A stretch of 64,000 nt of DNA from Marinobacterium rhizophilum DSM 18822 (GTDB lineage: Bacteria; Pseudomonadota; Gammaproteobacteria; Pseudomonadales; Balneatricaceae): assembly GCF_000378045.1 (NCBI RefSeq), contig NZ_KB899097.1:62001-126000 (forward strand). The letters run 5' to 3'. The position numbers and the translations under genes are program-made. The stretch's first letter is position 1, and every line of letters starts with the position of its first letter. Below are positions 41,110 to 49,619 of this stretch, piece by piece. Below the pieces are notes generated by a model. It saw nothing but the letters and a program-made list of their open reading frames with translations, was not told where the DNA came from and ran no database searches.

Positions 41110-41562
41110 ATGGGAATTCTGGACAGAACAGATCTGAAAATCATCAGTGAATTGCAGAAAAATGCCCGGATCACGGTCACCGAGCTCGCGTCCCGGGTGG
41201 GTCTGTCAAAGACACCCTGCCAGGTACGCCTGCGCCGCCTTGAAACAGAAGGCTACATCACGGGCTATACCGTGCTGGTTAACCAAAGCAAACTGGGACG
41301 CAACCACATCGCCTTTTGCCAGGTGACACTCAACAGCACCAGCAGCAAGGCACTGGCGGCTTTTAACGAAGCAGTCTGCAAGATTGCACAAGTGGAGCAA
41401 TGCCACATGATTGCGGGGGGGTTCGATTATTTGCTGAAGATACGCACGAAAGACATGGCCTCCTATCGCGCGGTTCTGGGCGAGGAAATATCCGCTCTGC
41501 CACATGTGCTGCAAACCACCACCTTCGTGGTGATGGAAAACGTCAAAGACGTCGCATTATAG
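41110..41562 (+). CDS. Lrp/AsnC-family regulator, PutR-like
   Basis: The 150-residue protein has an N-terminal helix-turn-helix (LDRTDLKIISELQKNARITV, then ASRVGLSKTPCQVRLRRLE) and a C-terminal ligand-binding domain (GGFDYLLKIRTKDM). Lrp-type proteins adjacent to and divergent from putA (PutR) activate proline use in alphaproteobacteria and vibrios when PutA lacks the DNA-binding domain. That is the case here, although a GDH remnant and about 1 kb separate the two genes. The inference is good but not proved. Confidence 0.82.
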   Translation: MGILDRTDLKIISELQKNARITVTELASRVGLSKTPCQVRLRRLETEGYITGYTVLVNQSKLGRNHIAFCQVTLNSTSSKALAAFNEAVCKIAQVEQCHMIAGGFDYLLKIRTKDMASYRAVLGEEISALPHVLQTTTFVVMENVKDVAL

Positions 41563-41676
41563 GTCCAGGGGAACAGGATGGCAGGACGCCCCCGCCATCG
41601 GCATCCTCTGGCAATACCGGGCAGGATCAAGGCTCCCTGAGCATGGATGGATTGCCCGGCGGCACCGGTTCAGATG

Positions 41677-41910
41677 TTAACTGTAAGGAAGCAGGAGCTC
41701 GTGGCCAACCACTTTATCGACTAGGTCATAGGTGATTTTGTACTGCGCTCCCTTGTACTTGACGACCGCATAATCCAGGCACATTTTTATGATCGTGCAT
41801 TCAATAATATTGCTGCCATCGGTGATGCGAACAATATTGTAGTTGTGCAGCAAAATTCCCACGGTCCACCCCTGTCTTAAGAAGACGACTTTATAGCCCT
41901 CACTCTCCAT
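41677..41910 (-). CDS. small hypothetical protein, 77 residues
   Basis: The 77-residue frame encodes a mixed hydrophobic, beta-rich looking protein without signal peptide or Cys. I do not recognise a family. Codon use is plausible, and it does not overlap any better gene between the Lrp gene and the DadA-like gene. The ribosome-binding site is weak. It may be an undescribed small gene or chance. Confidence 0.35.
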   Translation of the reverse strand: MESEGYKVVFLRQGWTVGILLHNYNIVRITDGSNIIECTIIKMCLDYAVVKYKGAQYKITYDLVDKVVGHELLLPYS

Positions 41911-41955
41911 GAGGACAACCCTGTATTAAGGCAGCAGCGAGCGCAGTCTCCTGTT

Positions 41956-43233
41956 TTAGAAACGCGCGACGCTGTATGGCTCCGGATCAATCGGTGGCTG
42001 CATACCCTTCATCAGGCTAACCACGAGCTCGGCACTGATGGCAGCCTGGGTAAGGCCCAGGTGCTGATTGCCGAAGGCAAACAGCAGCCGCTCATATTGC
42101 GGGTGGAAATCGATGACTGGAAGCGAATCGGGCAGCGTCGGCCGGTGCCCTATCCACTCACGCACGTCCATAGCCGGATCGGCCAGTTCGGGCAACAACG
42201 CCTGGCTGTGCCGACGCAAGGTCGCGAACCGCTGCCGAACGGGTTTGAGCTTCAAACCGCCCAGCTCGGTGAACCCCACAGCGCGCAGCCCCGAGTCCAG
42301 TGGGCTCATGACAAACCGCCGCTCCGCCGAGCCGATCGGCCGCTGCAATGAGTTGACGCCGGCATCGAAGCTCAGGTGATAGCCCCGTTCAGCTTCCAGC
42401 GGCACATTGATGCCCGCCGTCTGCAACAGCTGCTTGCTCCAGGCGCCCGTACAGACAATAGCCCGATCAAAATTCAAGTTCCCCGTGTCCGTTTGCAGCA
42501 CCACGCCATCGCTTGCAGGCTGCAAGGCGCCAACAGGTTGTTGCAGGTAAGATCCACCGCGCGCCTGAAAAGCCGCAAACAGCAGCTGACACAACCGAAA
42601 GGGTTCGCGTACCTGGCACGCCTCGGGAAAGTAGAGCGCATGGCTGACAGTGCCCGCCAGCGCCGGCTCAAGCTCGGCCAGCCGTGCTCCGCGCACCAGT
42701 TCGGTGGGGACATTCCAGCGTTGCAAGTAGTCGGCATGACGGCGGGCATCCTCGAGCCGGTGGGCCGACTCCCACACCAGCAGGTAGCCGGAACGGCACA
42801 GCTGCTCACTGGCGCCAATGTCATCCAGGCAACGCTGCCAGGCGGGCACAGCCGCACGGTTCAACGCCACAAGCCCCTGGCGCGACCGCTCCACCTGCGC
42901 CGGACGCGCCGCCGCCACAAAACGTGCCAGCCAGGGCAGGATGCGGTGCAGATAACCCAGCGGCAGCGCCAGCGGCCCGTGCGGATTCAGCCACATCGAC
43001 AGCGCCGAACGCAGCGTTTTCGCACTGGACAGCGGCTCGACCAGCTCGGTGGCCAGGTAACCGGCATTACCAAAGGATGCGCCCTTCCCAGGCGCCTCCC
43101 GGTCAATCAGGGTCACCTCGAACCCCTGGCGCTGAGCTTCCAGCGCCGTACAGAGCCCCACTATCCCGCCACCGACAATCGCCACCGTACCGGGCCTGCC
43201 TGCAGGCCCGGATTCCGAGCCGAGGTGTTTCAT
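41956..43233 (-). CDS. DadA-like FAD-dependent D-amino acid dehydrogenase
   Basis: The 425-residue DAO-superfamily flavoprotein has the dinucleotide fold VAIVGGGIVGLCTALEAQRQ near residue 17. The flavin-contacting segment GNAGYLATE and the C-terminal motif FGNQHLGLTQAAISAELV are followed by a DPEPYSVARF ending typical of DadA and hydroxy-D-proline dehydrogenases. It probably oxidises a D-amino acid or cyclic imino acid and passes electrons to the respiratory chain. Its ATG overlaps the TGA of the upstream NhaC gene by one base, which implies translational coupling. The downstream ornithine-cyclodeaminase-type reductase suggests a D-proline-like substrate; D-alanine is the alternative. Confidence 0.85.
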   Translation of the reverse strand: MKHLGSESGPAGRPGTVAIVGGGIVGLCTALEAQRQGFEVTLIDREAPGKGASFGNAGYLATELVEPLSSAKTLRSALSMWLNPHGPLALPLGYLHRILPWLARFVAAARPAQVERSRQGLVALNRAAVPAWQRCLDDIGASEQLCRSGYLLVWESAHRLEDARRHADYLQRWNVPTELVRGARLAELEPALAGTVSHALYFPEACQVREPFRLCQLLFAAFQARGGSYLQQPVGALQPASDGVVLQTDTGNLNFDRAIVCTGAWSKQLLQTAGINVPLEAERGYHLSFDAGVNSLQRPIGSAERRFVMSPLDSGLRAVGFTELGGLKLKPVRQRFATLRRHSQALLPELADPAMDVREWIGHRPTLPDSLPVIDFHPQYERLLFAFGNQHLGLTQAAISAELVVSLMKGMQPPIDPEPYSVARF

Positions 43234-44726
43234 CAGGCGAGCCCTTTCACAGCTTGTTTCATTGGTTTAGCGCCATTGTCTTGCGTCGGCCCGCCCGGTA
43301 CTGGCACCCCGCTGTCATCGGCGCGGCGCGAGAACCAGCCGGTCTGCGCATAGAGGATACCGATCGCCGGCGACAACCAGCAGGCAAAGGCCAGAGGTGC
43401 ATAGAGCAGGTTGCTGTAATCACCGGAAACAACCGTCAACCCCAGCGCGCCGATCACGAAGGCACCGCCGGCATTCCAGGGAATCAGCGGCGACACCAGG
43501 GTTCCGCCCTCCTCTATTGCACGGGACAGATTAAGGCGGCTGTACCCCATCTTGTTGTATTCAGGTCCGTACATGCGACCCGGCAGCGCAATCGACAGGT
43601 AAACATCGCCGGAAACGATGTTGGTCGCCACCGAAGTCAGAATCGCATTGGTCTGCAACCCGCGAAAACCCCTGATGCGCTGCATGATTGCGCTGACAAC
43701 CGACTCCAGGCAACGGGTCCTTTCCAGTGCCCCACCGAACGCCAGGGCAAACATCATCAGGGTCACCACCCAGGTCATCGATGCAACACCACCACGGTTC
43801 AACAGGCTGTCCAATGCGTCGGAATCCGTGCTGATCTTGAAACCGCTGTGGGCGATGGTAAGGATATCGTTCAAGCCATAGCCGTAGTTAACCGCGGCCA
43901 CCAGGCCGCCCATCACGAAGCCTGTAAAGAGCGCTGGGATCGGCGAAACCTTGAAAAACGCCATGCCAATGACCGTCAGCAACGGAATCAGCGGCAGGAA
44001 GCCGAGATCGAAATGCTCACTCAGACCGGCCTTGTACAGGCGAATCTGCTCCAGCTGGGACGCGTCCACATTGGCCTGGCCGCCCACCAGCAGGTAGATC
44101 ACAAATGCAATGACCATCGCCGGGATGGTGGTCGGCATCATGTTGCGGATGTGATCAAACACATTGGTTTCGGTCACGGCCGCCGCAAGGTTGGTCGTAT
44201 CCGACAGCGGTGAGATCTTGTCTCCAAAGAAGGACCCGGAAACAACGGCACCGGCTGTCCAGTACAGCGGAATACCGAAAGCCGTACCAATGCCGACCAG
44301 CGCCAGACCGATGGTGCCAACGGTGGTCCAGCTTGAACCGATCGACAGCGACACCACCGAACACAGCAGCATGGAAGCGGCCAGGAACCAGGCCGGATCA
44401 ATCATATCGAGCCCGTAATAAATCAACAGCGGAACCGTCCCACTGGCGATCCAGGTGCTGACCAGCATGCCGACCACGATCAGGGTCGCAATCGACGGCA
44501 TCGCCACGTGCAACACATGAAACGCGCCGGCTTCGATGTCCTTCCAGCGGTACCCCTGAGACCAGCCAACGAGGCCGGTAATGGCAAAGCCTATCGCCAG
44601 GGCGATATGGGGTGTGAAGTCGTCATAATAAAAGATCTGCAGGCCCAGCAAGCCAATGGTCAGCACGATGGGTATCAGTGCAACCCAGAGGTTGGGCATT
44701 GCATTTTGGGGGGCTTGTTGTTTCAT
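43233..44726 (-). CDS. NhaC-family Na+/H+ antiporter (copy 2)
   Basis: The 497-residue membrane protein is paralogous to the copy at 34372-35895, with the same loops: SFFGDKISPLSDTTNLAAA, LSRAIEEGGTLVSPLIPWNA and GSSWTTVGTIGLALVGIGTA. I place the start at ATG 44726 (MKQQAPQNAMPNLW), with GGAG upstream; the longer frame to 45077 gives no membrane-like sequence and is rejected. The stop is shared with the start of the DadA-like gene. Tight coupling to an amino-acid dehydrogenase suggests that it carries or energises uptake of the amino acid, in addition to or instead of plain sodium/proton exchange. Confidence 0.88.
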   Translation of the reverse strand: MKQQAPQNAMPNLWVALIPIVLTIGLLGLQIFYYDDFTPHIALAIGFAITGLVGWSQGYRWKDIEAGAFHVLHVAMPSIATLIVVGMLVSTWIASGTVPLLIYYGLDMIDPAWFLAASMLLCSVVSLSIGSSWTTVGTIGLALVGIGTAFGIPLYWTAGAVVSGSFFGDKISPLSDTTNLAAAVTETNVFDHIRNMMPTTIPAMVIAFVIYLLVGGQANVDASQLEQIRLYKAGLSEHFDLGFLPLIPLLTVIGMAFFKVSPIPALFTGFVMGGLVAAVNYGYGLNDILTIAHSGFKISTDSDALDSLLNRGGVASMTWVVTLMMFALAFGGALERTRCLESVVSAIMQRIRGFRGLQTNAILTSVATNIVSGDVYLSIALPGRMYGPEYNKMGYSRLNLSRAIEEGGTLVSPLIPWNAGGAFVIGALGLTVVSGDYSNLLYAPLAFACWLSPAIGILYAQTGWFSRRADDSGVPVPGGPTQDNGAKPMKQAVKGLA

Positions 44727-44947
44727 GTACTTAACTCCGCAAGATGAGAGATCGCCGTCTTCATCCTTTTTTATTGTCGATGTTAATAGACCCTGCTCCG
44801 CACCCCTGCAGCCGTGTATACGTCTGAGCCCGCAGGCTGAACGCCAGCGCTCACGGAAATATCGAGATTGCGGGAGCAAACATCGGTGACGTACATCCCT
44901 GTACAAAAGAAGGGCCACCCAAAAGGATGAGCCCAGGCAGCACTTTT

Positions 44948-45904
44948 CTATTCCTGGTTCCGGTACGCCAGGATCGCTGCCGCAAGGTCTTCGCGCGAAT
45001 CGCCTACGGACTTGAACAGGGTGATGGCACTTTGCGGATTCGCCAGCGACGTGCGCCCCTGGTGCCGGCCGCGGCACAGGTCGGCGAATTCTGCGTGGAT
45101 ATGCTCGGGCGTAATCGCGCCTTCGCGGATCGGGGTAATCAGATCGCCGGTTTCGCTCAGCGCACCTGCCCGAGTATCGACGAAGACCGCGCTACGCTGC
45201 ATGGCCCGGTTGTCGGTTTCACGCATCGTCGGCGTAAAGCTGCCGACCAGGTCAAGGTGGGCGCCGGGCTTGAGCCAGTCGCCCAGAATCACGGGATCCG
45301 TGGCCAGGGTCGCACAACTGATGATATCCGCGTTACCCGCTGCCTGCTGCAGCTGGTCGGTCGGACACACTCGGGCATCGATATCGGCGGCCCGCAATTC
45401 GTCAACCAGTGCCTGGGATGCGGCTTCGTTGCGATCCCAGACACTGACGCGGCAGATCGGGCGCACTGTCATGTGGGCCGGAATCAGCCGGCGGCCCATG
45501 CGGCCGGCACCGACCATCAGCAGCTCCTGGCTGTCTTCGCGGGACAGAAAGCGCGATGCCAGCGCCGAGGCCGCAGCGGTGCGGCGGGCGGTGACTTCAT
45601 TACCCTCGAGCTGCACTAACGGGTTGCCGGTTCGGCCGCAGCTGAGCAGGTAATGGCTGCTCAGGCCCGGCTGATGGCGGGCGCTGTTGCCGGGAAACAC
45701 ATTGACCTGCTTGACGCCCAGGTACTCGCCCGGGATCCAGGCCGGCATCAGCAGCAGCGTGGCTTGCGGCTCACTGGGTACGTCGATGCTGTGATGGTGT
45801 CGCACCGGCGAACAGACATCGTCACGGGCAAAAATATCGTTCAGCGCATCGATCATCAGGTCCCAGGGCAGTGCATTACAGACCTGCTCGGCATTCAATT
45901 GCAT
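44948..45904 (-). CDS. ornithine cyclodeaminase/mu-crystallin-family reductase
   Basis: The 318-residue protein has the family fold: an N-terminal dimerisation part with KQVNVFPGN and EVTARRTAAASALAS, and an NAD(P)-binding Rossmann domain (LLMVGAGRMGRR). DLVGSFTPTMRETD follows. Family members are ornithine cyclodeaminase, alanine dehydrogenase and pyrroline-2-carboxylate (ketimine) reductase. Next to a DadA-like oxidase, reduction of pyrroline-2-carboxylate to L-proline is the most coherent role; ornithine to proline is the alternative. Both would feed PutA. It lies on the same strand 221 bp upstream of the NhaC gene and divergent from an AraC regulator. Confidence 0.85.
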   Translation of the reverse strand: MQLNAEQVCNALPWDLMIDALNDIFARDDVCSPVRHHHSIDVPSEPQATLLLMPAWIPGEYLGVKQVNVFPGNSARHQPGLSSHYLLSCGRTGNPLVQLEGNEVTARRTAAASALASRFLSREDSQELLMVGAGRMGRRLIPAHMTVRPICRVSVWDRNEAASQALVDELRAADIDARVCPTDQLQQAAGNADIISCATLATDPVILGDWLKPGAHLDLVGSFTPTMRETDNRAMQRSAVFVDTRAGALSETGDLITPIREGAITPEHIHAEFADLCRGRHQGRTSLANPQSAITLFKSVGDSREDLAAAILAYRNQE

Positions 45905-46037
45905 AACGGTTTCTCCGGCTGTTATTCTGTTACTTCATGGTAACGAATCCAAATGCGTTGCCATTGACCGAGGCACTGATGTTCTATACCCAGGCTACGG
46001 AACGACTCCATGCACACCGGGTGCGGAACCTGATTCG

Positions 46038-46838
46038 ATGAATAACAGCCAGGCACGTCGCAACCTGATCGCTCGCAAGAGCGGCGAACACAGTCATGAT
46101 TACGCCCAGGTACTGATTGGATGGCGCGGACGGATGAACTGCCACTTCACCGACACAGGCGGGCGCCTTGCCAGCGGTACGGCAGCCATTGTGCCGACCT
46201 CGGCGAATCACCTGTATGAAGGGTTAAGTGACAGCAGCGAGTTGCTGGTCATTGACGTAGCCCTGGCCGATCCCTACATCGCCTCTCTCGAAGCGGCCTG
46301 CGGCCTGCAGTTCAGCGAGACCCTGTTCCAGCGGCCGGAATTCATTGTTCTGGATGCCGATACGCTTCCACTGCTGGATTTTGCCGCTTCGCAGTTGCAG
46401 CGCGGCACAGGCCGCAGCAATGCCCTGGTCAGCTGTCAGCTGGTATCCCTTTTCATGACGCAGCTGTGCCAGCTGTACCTGAGCGACACGGCTCAAGCCC
46501 CGGCCCGGACGCGCCTCGACGCCACTCAGCTGAACCGCTATATCGACAGCCAGCTTGCAGAGCCACCCAGCAATATGGAACTGGCGAACGCCATGAACCT
46601 GAGCGAAAGCCATTTCCATCACCTGTTCCAGCGCCAGTTCGGCGTCACACCACAGCAGTACCTGATGCAGCGACGACTGCAGCGCGCCCGCTATCTGCTG
46701 CTCAACAGCCGAATGCCGCTCGCCGCCGTCGCACTCGAAGTCGGCTTCGCCGATGCCTCCAGCTTTTCGCGTGCCTACAAGAGCCGCTTCAACGAGACAC
46801 CGGGCACCGCACGGCGCGCATTTCAAGCGCCGGGCTGA
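46038..46838 (+). CDS. AraC-family regulator
   Basis: The 266-residue protein has an N-terminal cupin-like sensing domain (GGRLASGTAAIVPTSANHLY) and a C-terminal double helix-turn-helix (about 165-262, with MELANAMNLSESHFHHLFQR, FGVTPQQYLMQRRLQRARYL and VGFADASSFSRAYKSRF). It is divergent from the cyclodeaminase-family gene and probably controls the ocd-NhaC-DadA row in response to the imported amino acid. The inducer is not known. Confidence 0.88.
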   Translation: MNNSQARRNLIARKSGEHSHDYAQVLIGWRGRMNCHFTDTGGRLASGTAAIVPTSANHLYEGLSDSSELLVIDVALADPYIASLEAACGLQFSETLFQRPEFIVLDADTLPLLDFAASQLQRGTGRSNALVSCQLVSLFMTQLCQLYLSDTAQAPARTRLDATQLNRYIDSQLAEPPSNMELANAMNLSESHFHHLFQRQFGVTPQQYLMQRRLQRARYLLLNSRMPLAAVALEVGFADASSFSRAYKSRFNETPGTARRAFQAPG

Positions 46839-46865
46839 TCTGGCGCCCTGGGCCACTAGGGCGAG

Positions 46866-47735
46866 TCATGCCGCGCTTGTCCTTGCCTTGCGGCACTCGT
46901 TGATGAGCTGGGTAATCGGCTCGCCACGGACCGGCGAAGCCAGAATGCCAATCTCCCGGACGATCCCGACGTCCTCCAGTTCAGTGACAGTCACACGATC
47001 GAAGAGGTCGGCGTAGGCTTCGGCTTGCGGCAGTATGGCGACACCCATGCCATCAGCCACCATGCTCAACAGGGCCGGAATGTCGTCGATTTCGACCCAC
47101 TCGATAACACCTGCCCCCTGTTGCTCAAGCAGGCGTTCAACCTGACGTCCGCCAAACGAATGGCGGCTGTAGCGCAGAAAAGGTTGTTCATTCAACGTCT
47201 TCTGCCAATGCGAAACCGGCATCGCGGGCGGCGTGACCAAGACGAAACGTTCTTCAAGCAGGGGCTCCCAGACCAGGCTCTGCGGCAAACCGAAGCCCGG
47301 GCGCACCATCACGGCCAGCTCCAGTTCGCCTGCATCCAGCCGGTCCAGCAGTTCCAGGGAGGTGCCCGGTACAACCTGAATATGAAAGCGGGGAAACGCG
47401 GTGTGAAACGCCTTTAAAGCGCGCTTGAGGAGGGTCGGCTGTACAGACGAAATGGCCCCGATGCGCAAGCGACCCGTACTTGATGACCAGTCTGCAGGTT
47501 CGGCCAGGTTCTCGATAAGCGCCAGCACCTCGCCAGCCCTCGCCAGTACGGTGTGGCCAACAGGGTTCAGCGTTGCCGAGCGACCGGTCCGGTCGAAAAG
47601 CTGCATGCCCAGCTTGTCCTCAAGACGCTTCATCTGCCCGCTGACGGCGGCCTGGGTCAGGCCTATTCGCGCCCCTGCCGCCGCAAAGGTTCCATATCGA
47701 GCAACGGCAACAAGCGTTCTGAGTTCGGTGATCAT
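46866..47735 (-). CDS. LysR-family regulator, divergent from VOC gene
   Basis: The 289-residue protein shows a LysR helix-turn-helix (YGTFAAAGARIGLTQAAVSG, about residues 14-33) and an effector domain. It lies 101 bp from the divergent VOC-protein gene, which is its likely target, although genes now lost from the adjacent debris region may once have belonged to the unit. The ligand is unknown. Confidence 0.86.
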   Translation of the reverse strand: MITELRTLVAVARYGTFAAAGARIGLTQAAVSGQMKRLEDKLGMQLFDRTGRSATLNPVGHTVLARAGEVLALIENLAEPADWSSSTGRLRIGAISSVQPTLLKRALKAFHTAFPRFHIQVVPGTSLELLDRLDAGELELAVMVRPGFGLPQSLVWEPLLEERFVLVTPPAMPVSHWQKTLNEQPFLRYSRHSFGGRQVERLLEQQGAGVIEWVEIDDIPALLSMVADGMGVAILPQAEAYADLFDRVTVTELEDVGIVREIGILASPVRGEPITQLINECRKARTSAA

Positions 47736-47836
47736 GGCGACTCATAAGATTATTTTGATCTCACCGCAAAAATATACAGTTTTTCGTTTATCTTGGAAAA
47801 TTCTATCCTGCGTACAACATCACCCGGGAGTTACCT

Positions 47837-48265
47837 ATGAACACGCAACCCATTCGCCCCTTTCACCTCGCCTTTCCCGTCGACGACCTCGAAGCTGCAC
47901 GCGGCTTCTACACGGGCCTGCTCGGTTGTGGCGAAGGCCGCAGTTCGCCCGACTGGATCGATTTTAACTTTCACGGCCATCAGATCGTGGCGCATTTGGC
48001 GCCTGAGGAAACGGGCAAGGGACACACCAATAGCGTCGACGGCCATGGCGTTCCGGTGCGCCATTTCGGGGTCGTGCTATCAATGGAGGAATGGCAGGAA
48101 ACGGCCGACCGCCTGACGCAGGCCGGTGTCGAGTTCGTTATCTCCCCGTACATTCGGTTCAGGGGACAGCCCGGCGAACAGGCCACCATGTTCTTCAACG
48201 ACCCGGCCGGCAACGCCATTGAACTGAAAGCCTTCAAGGACATCGGTCAGCTGTTTGCCAAATAA
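47837..48265 (+). CDS. VOC-superfamily (glyoxalase/dioxygenase-like) protein
   Basis: The 142-residue protein starts with [20 protein letters not shown], a classical vicinal-oxygen-chelate beta-alpha unit. A central [16 protein letters not shown] carries the second potential metal-binding His, and a late [14 protein letters not shown] carries the Glu. These residues fit the His-His-Glu metal site. The length suits a single two-module VOC protein, which could be a glyoxalase, epimerase or small dioxygenase. GGGAG lies upstream of the ATG. Confidence 0.85.
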   Translation: MNTQPIRPFHLAFPVDDLEAARGFYTGLLGCGEGRSSPDWIDFNFHGHQIVAHLAPEETGKGHTNSVDGHGVPVRHFGVVLSMEEWQETADRLTQAGVEFVISPYIRFRGQPGEQATMFFNDPAGNAIELKAFKDIGQLFAK

Positions 48266-48356
48266 GCCATGACCGCCTTGTACTGTCAAAGTCCTCCGGA
48301 ATCATAGAGCCGATCGCACGGTGACGGCACAAGGTGTGTCATTCGCACTGAGCCTT

Positions 48357-48520
48357 TCACTCAGCTAGCCCCAGCCCGCTGGATCTGTTGCGCAAGTCTT
48401 CGATATCACGTTTGGGTGGCGTTCCATAAAGGCGACTGTACTCACGACTGAATTGGGATGGACTCTCGGATCCAACGGTAAAGCAGAAGGACTCCGCGTT
48501 AAACAGGCGATTCAACGCAT
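48357..48520 (-). pseudogene. AraC-family regulator remnant (C-terminal HTH)
   Basis: The minus-strand frame reads FCFTVGSESPSQFSREYSRL then YGTPPKRDIEDLRNRSSGLG before a TGA, the signature of the second helix-turn-helix of AraC-family proteins. No N-terminal part is present upstream, so this is a truncated remnant. Confidence 0.65.
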
Positions 48521-48628
48521 TCTGCGCCCCGAGAAGAACGCGGGTTAATAACCAGCCTACTGTCCCGAGACACCTGTTACCCGAGTCGACAACCTTTCAG
48601 GCTGGCCGCGTCTTTTCGGCGCGGTTTA

Positions 48629-48793
48629 ATGACGGCCTTTGCTCAGCTCGCCACCGGGCAGGGATCGACTGTCGACGGCATTATGTTTGACCACTACGGT
48701 TATCAGAGCACCTTCAGCCTGAGCGCGACCTTGTTGCTCGCGGCCTCCCTGAGCGTGCTTATCCCGCGCTCGCTGGATTCAGGTAAAAGGTAA
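48629..48793 (+). pseudogene. MFS transporter C-terminal remnant
   Basis: Fifty-four codons read LATGQGSTVDGIMFDHYGYQ and then STFSLSATLLLAASLSVLIP before a TAA, which resembles the last helices of an MFS efflux protein. No upstream transporter sequence exists, so it is a leftover of a deleted gene. Confidence 0.6.
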
Positions 48794-49619
48794 AAGGCTT
48801 TTGTCTTTAAACTGGAAAAGATCACTGGGTAACGGCAGTGTCGTCGTGGTGACCATTGCCGGGCAGTGGGTATACCTAAGCACAGCAACCGCAGTTCGGC
48901 GTTATAGCCGATCCAGTAAGTCCGTATCTGTTGATTTAGCGCGATCTTTCAGGAAAGTGTGGGGCCTGATGGGATGACGACTTGGAGCGGGTGAAGGGCA
49001 ACTAACGCAGCACCCAACCCATTGCTAACAAACAGATTCTTCCCGTTCGTTCAACGGGATAAGACCGCATTCTGTACCGCCCCTACCCACAAGACAAGTC
49101 GGCTAAAACCACTAAAGTCTTTTGACGTCCACTAACTGCCGTTAAGGCAGTGCTAGACAGCGGTATGTCTTGGAACTCGCCTGACAGAACGAGCCGCATT
49201 CAGCCGAGCTGAGCAAGTAAACCGGATGCCATGTTGTCACGCCTCATTAGATTCGTACGCTCTACCAACGCACCGGACATGAACAAGCCTTTTCCAACCA
49301 GGTTCAGTCGCGACCACCTCCCCGGAAAGACAACCTCGCATTTGTAGGTGGAAGAGCACTTTGGATGACCGCCTGACAGTCAATACAGTCTGAGCGTCAA
49401 TTAACGGCACAGAGCGGCCGCTGTAGTAGCACGTTATAAGGGCACCCAGACAAAGGGCGGTGGCTCCGCATCCAGCACTGCCGCATATACGGGTGTCGGG
49501 ACTCGAAAAACTAATTTCGCTCTGTCGCTTCGCCAGTCGACATGAACGGAAGCCTTTTCCAGACATTCAGGGCGGCACCATGATGCCAATGACAGCGAAA
49601 TCCTCTCCGTTGCCGCTTT

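Larger units (their letters stand above)
48266..49619. other. gene-poor debris region
   Basis: This 1.35-kb stretch lacks any intact gene. It holds two recognisable remnants (AraC at 48357-48520, MFS at 48629-48793); the rest, about 48.8-49.6 kb, shows no coding frame that I can support. It probably marks old deletions at the left border of the TRAP/sulfatase region. Confidence 0.6.

Noticed and set aside
44727-45077. N-terminal extension of the second NhaC gene
   Set aside because: The extra 117 residues lack membrane character and the internal ATG at 44726 has a good ribosome-binding site and matches the paralogue.
49237-49566. 109-residue minus-strand frame in the debris region
   Set aside because: No recognisable motif, Ser/Cys/Arg-rich composition typical of non-coding frames, and no ribosome-binding site.
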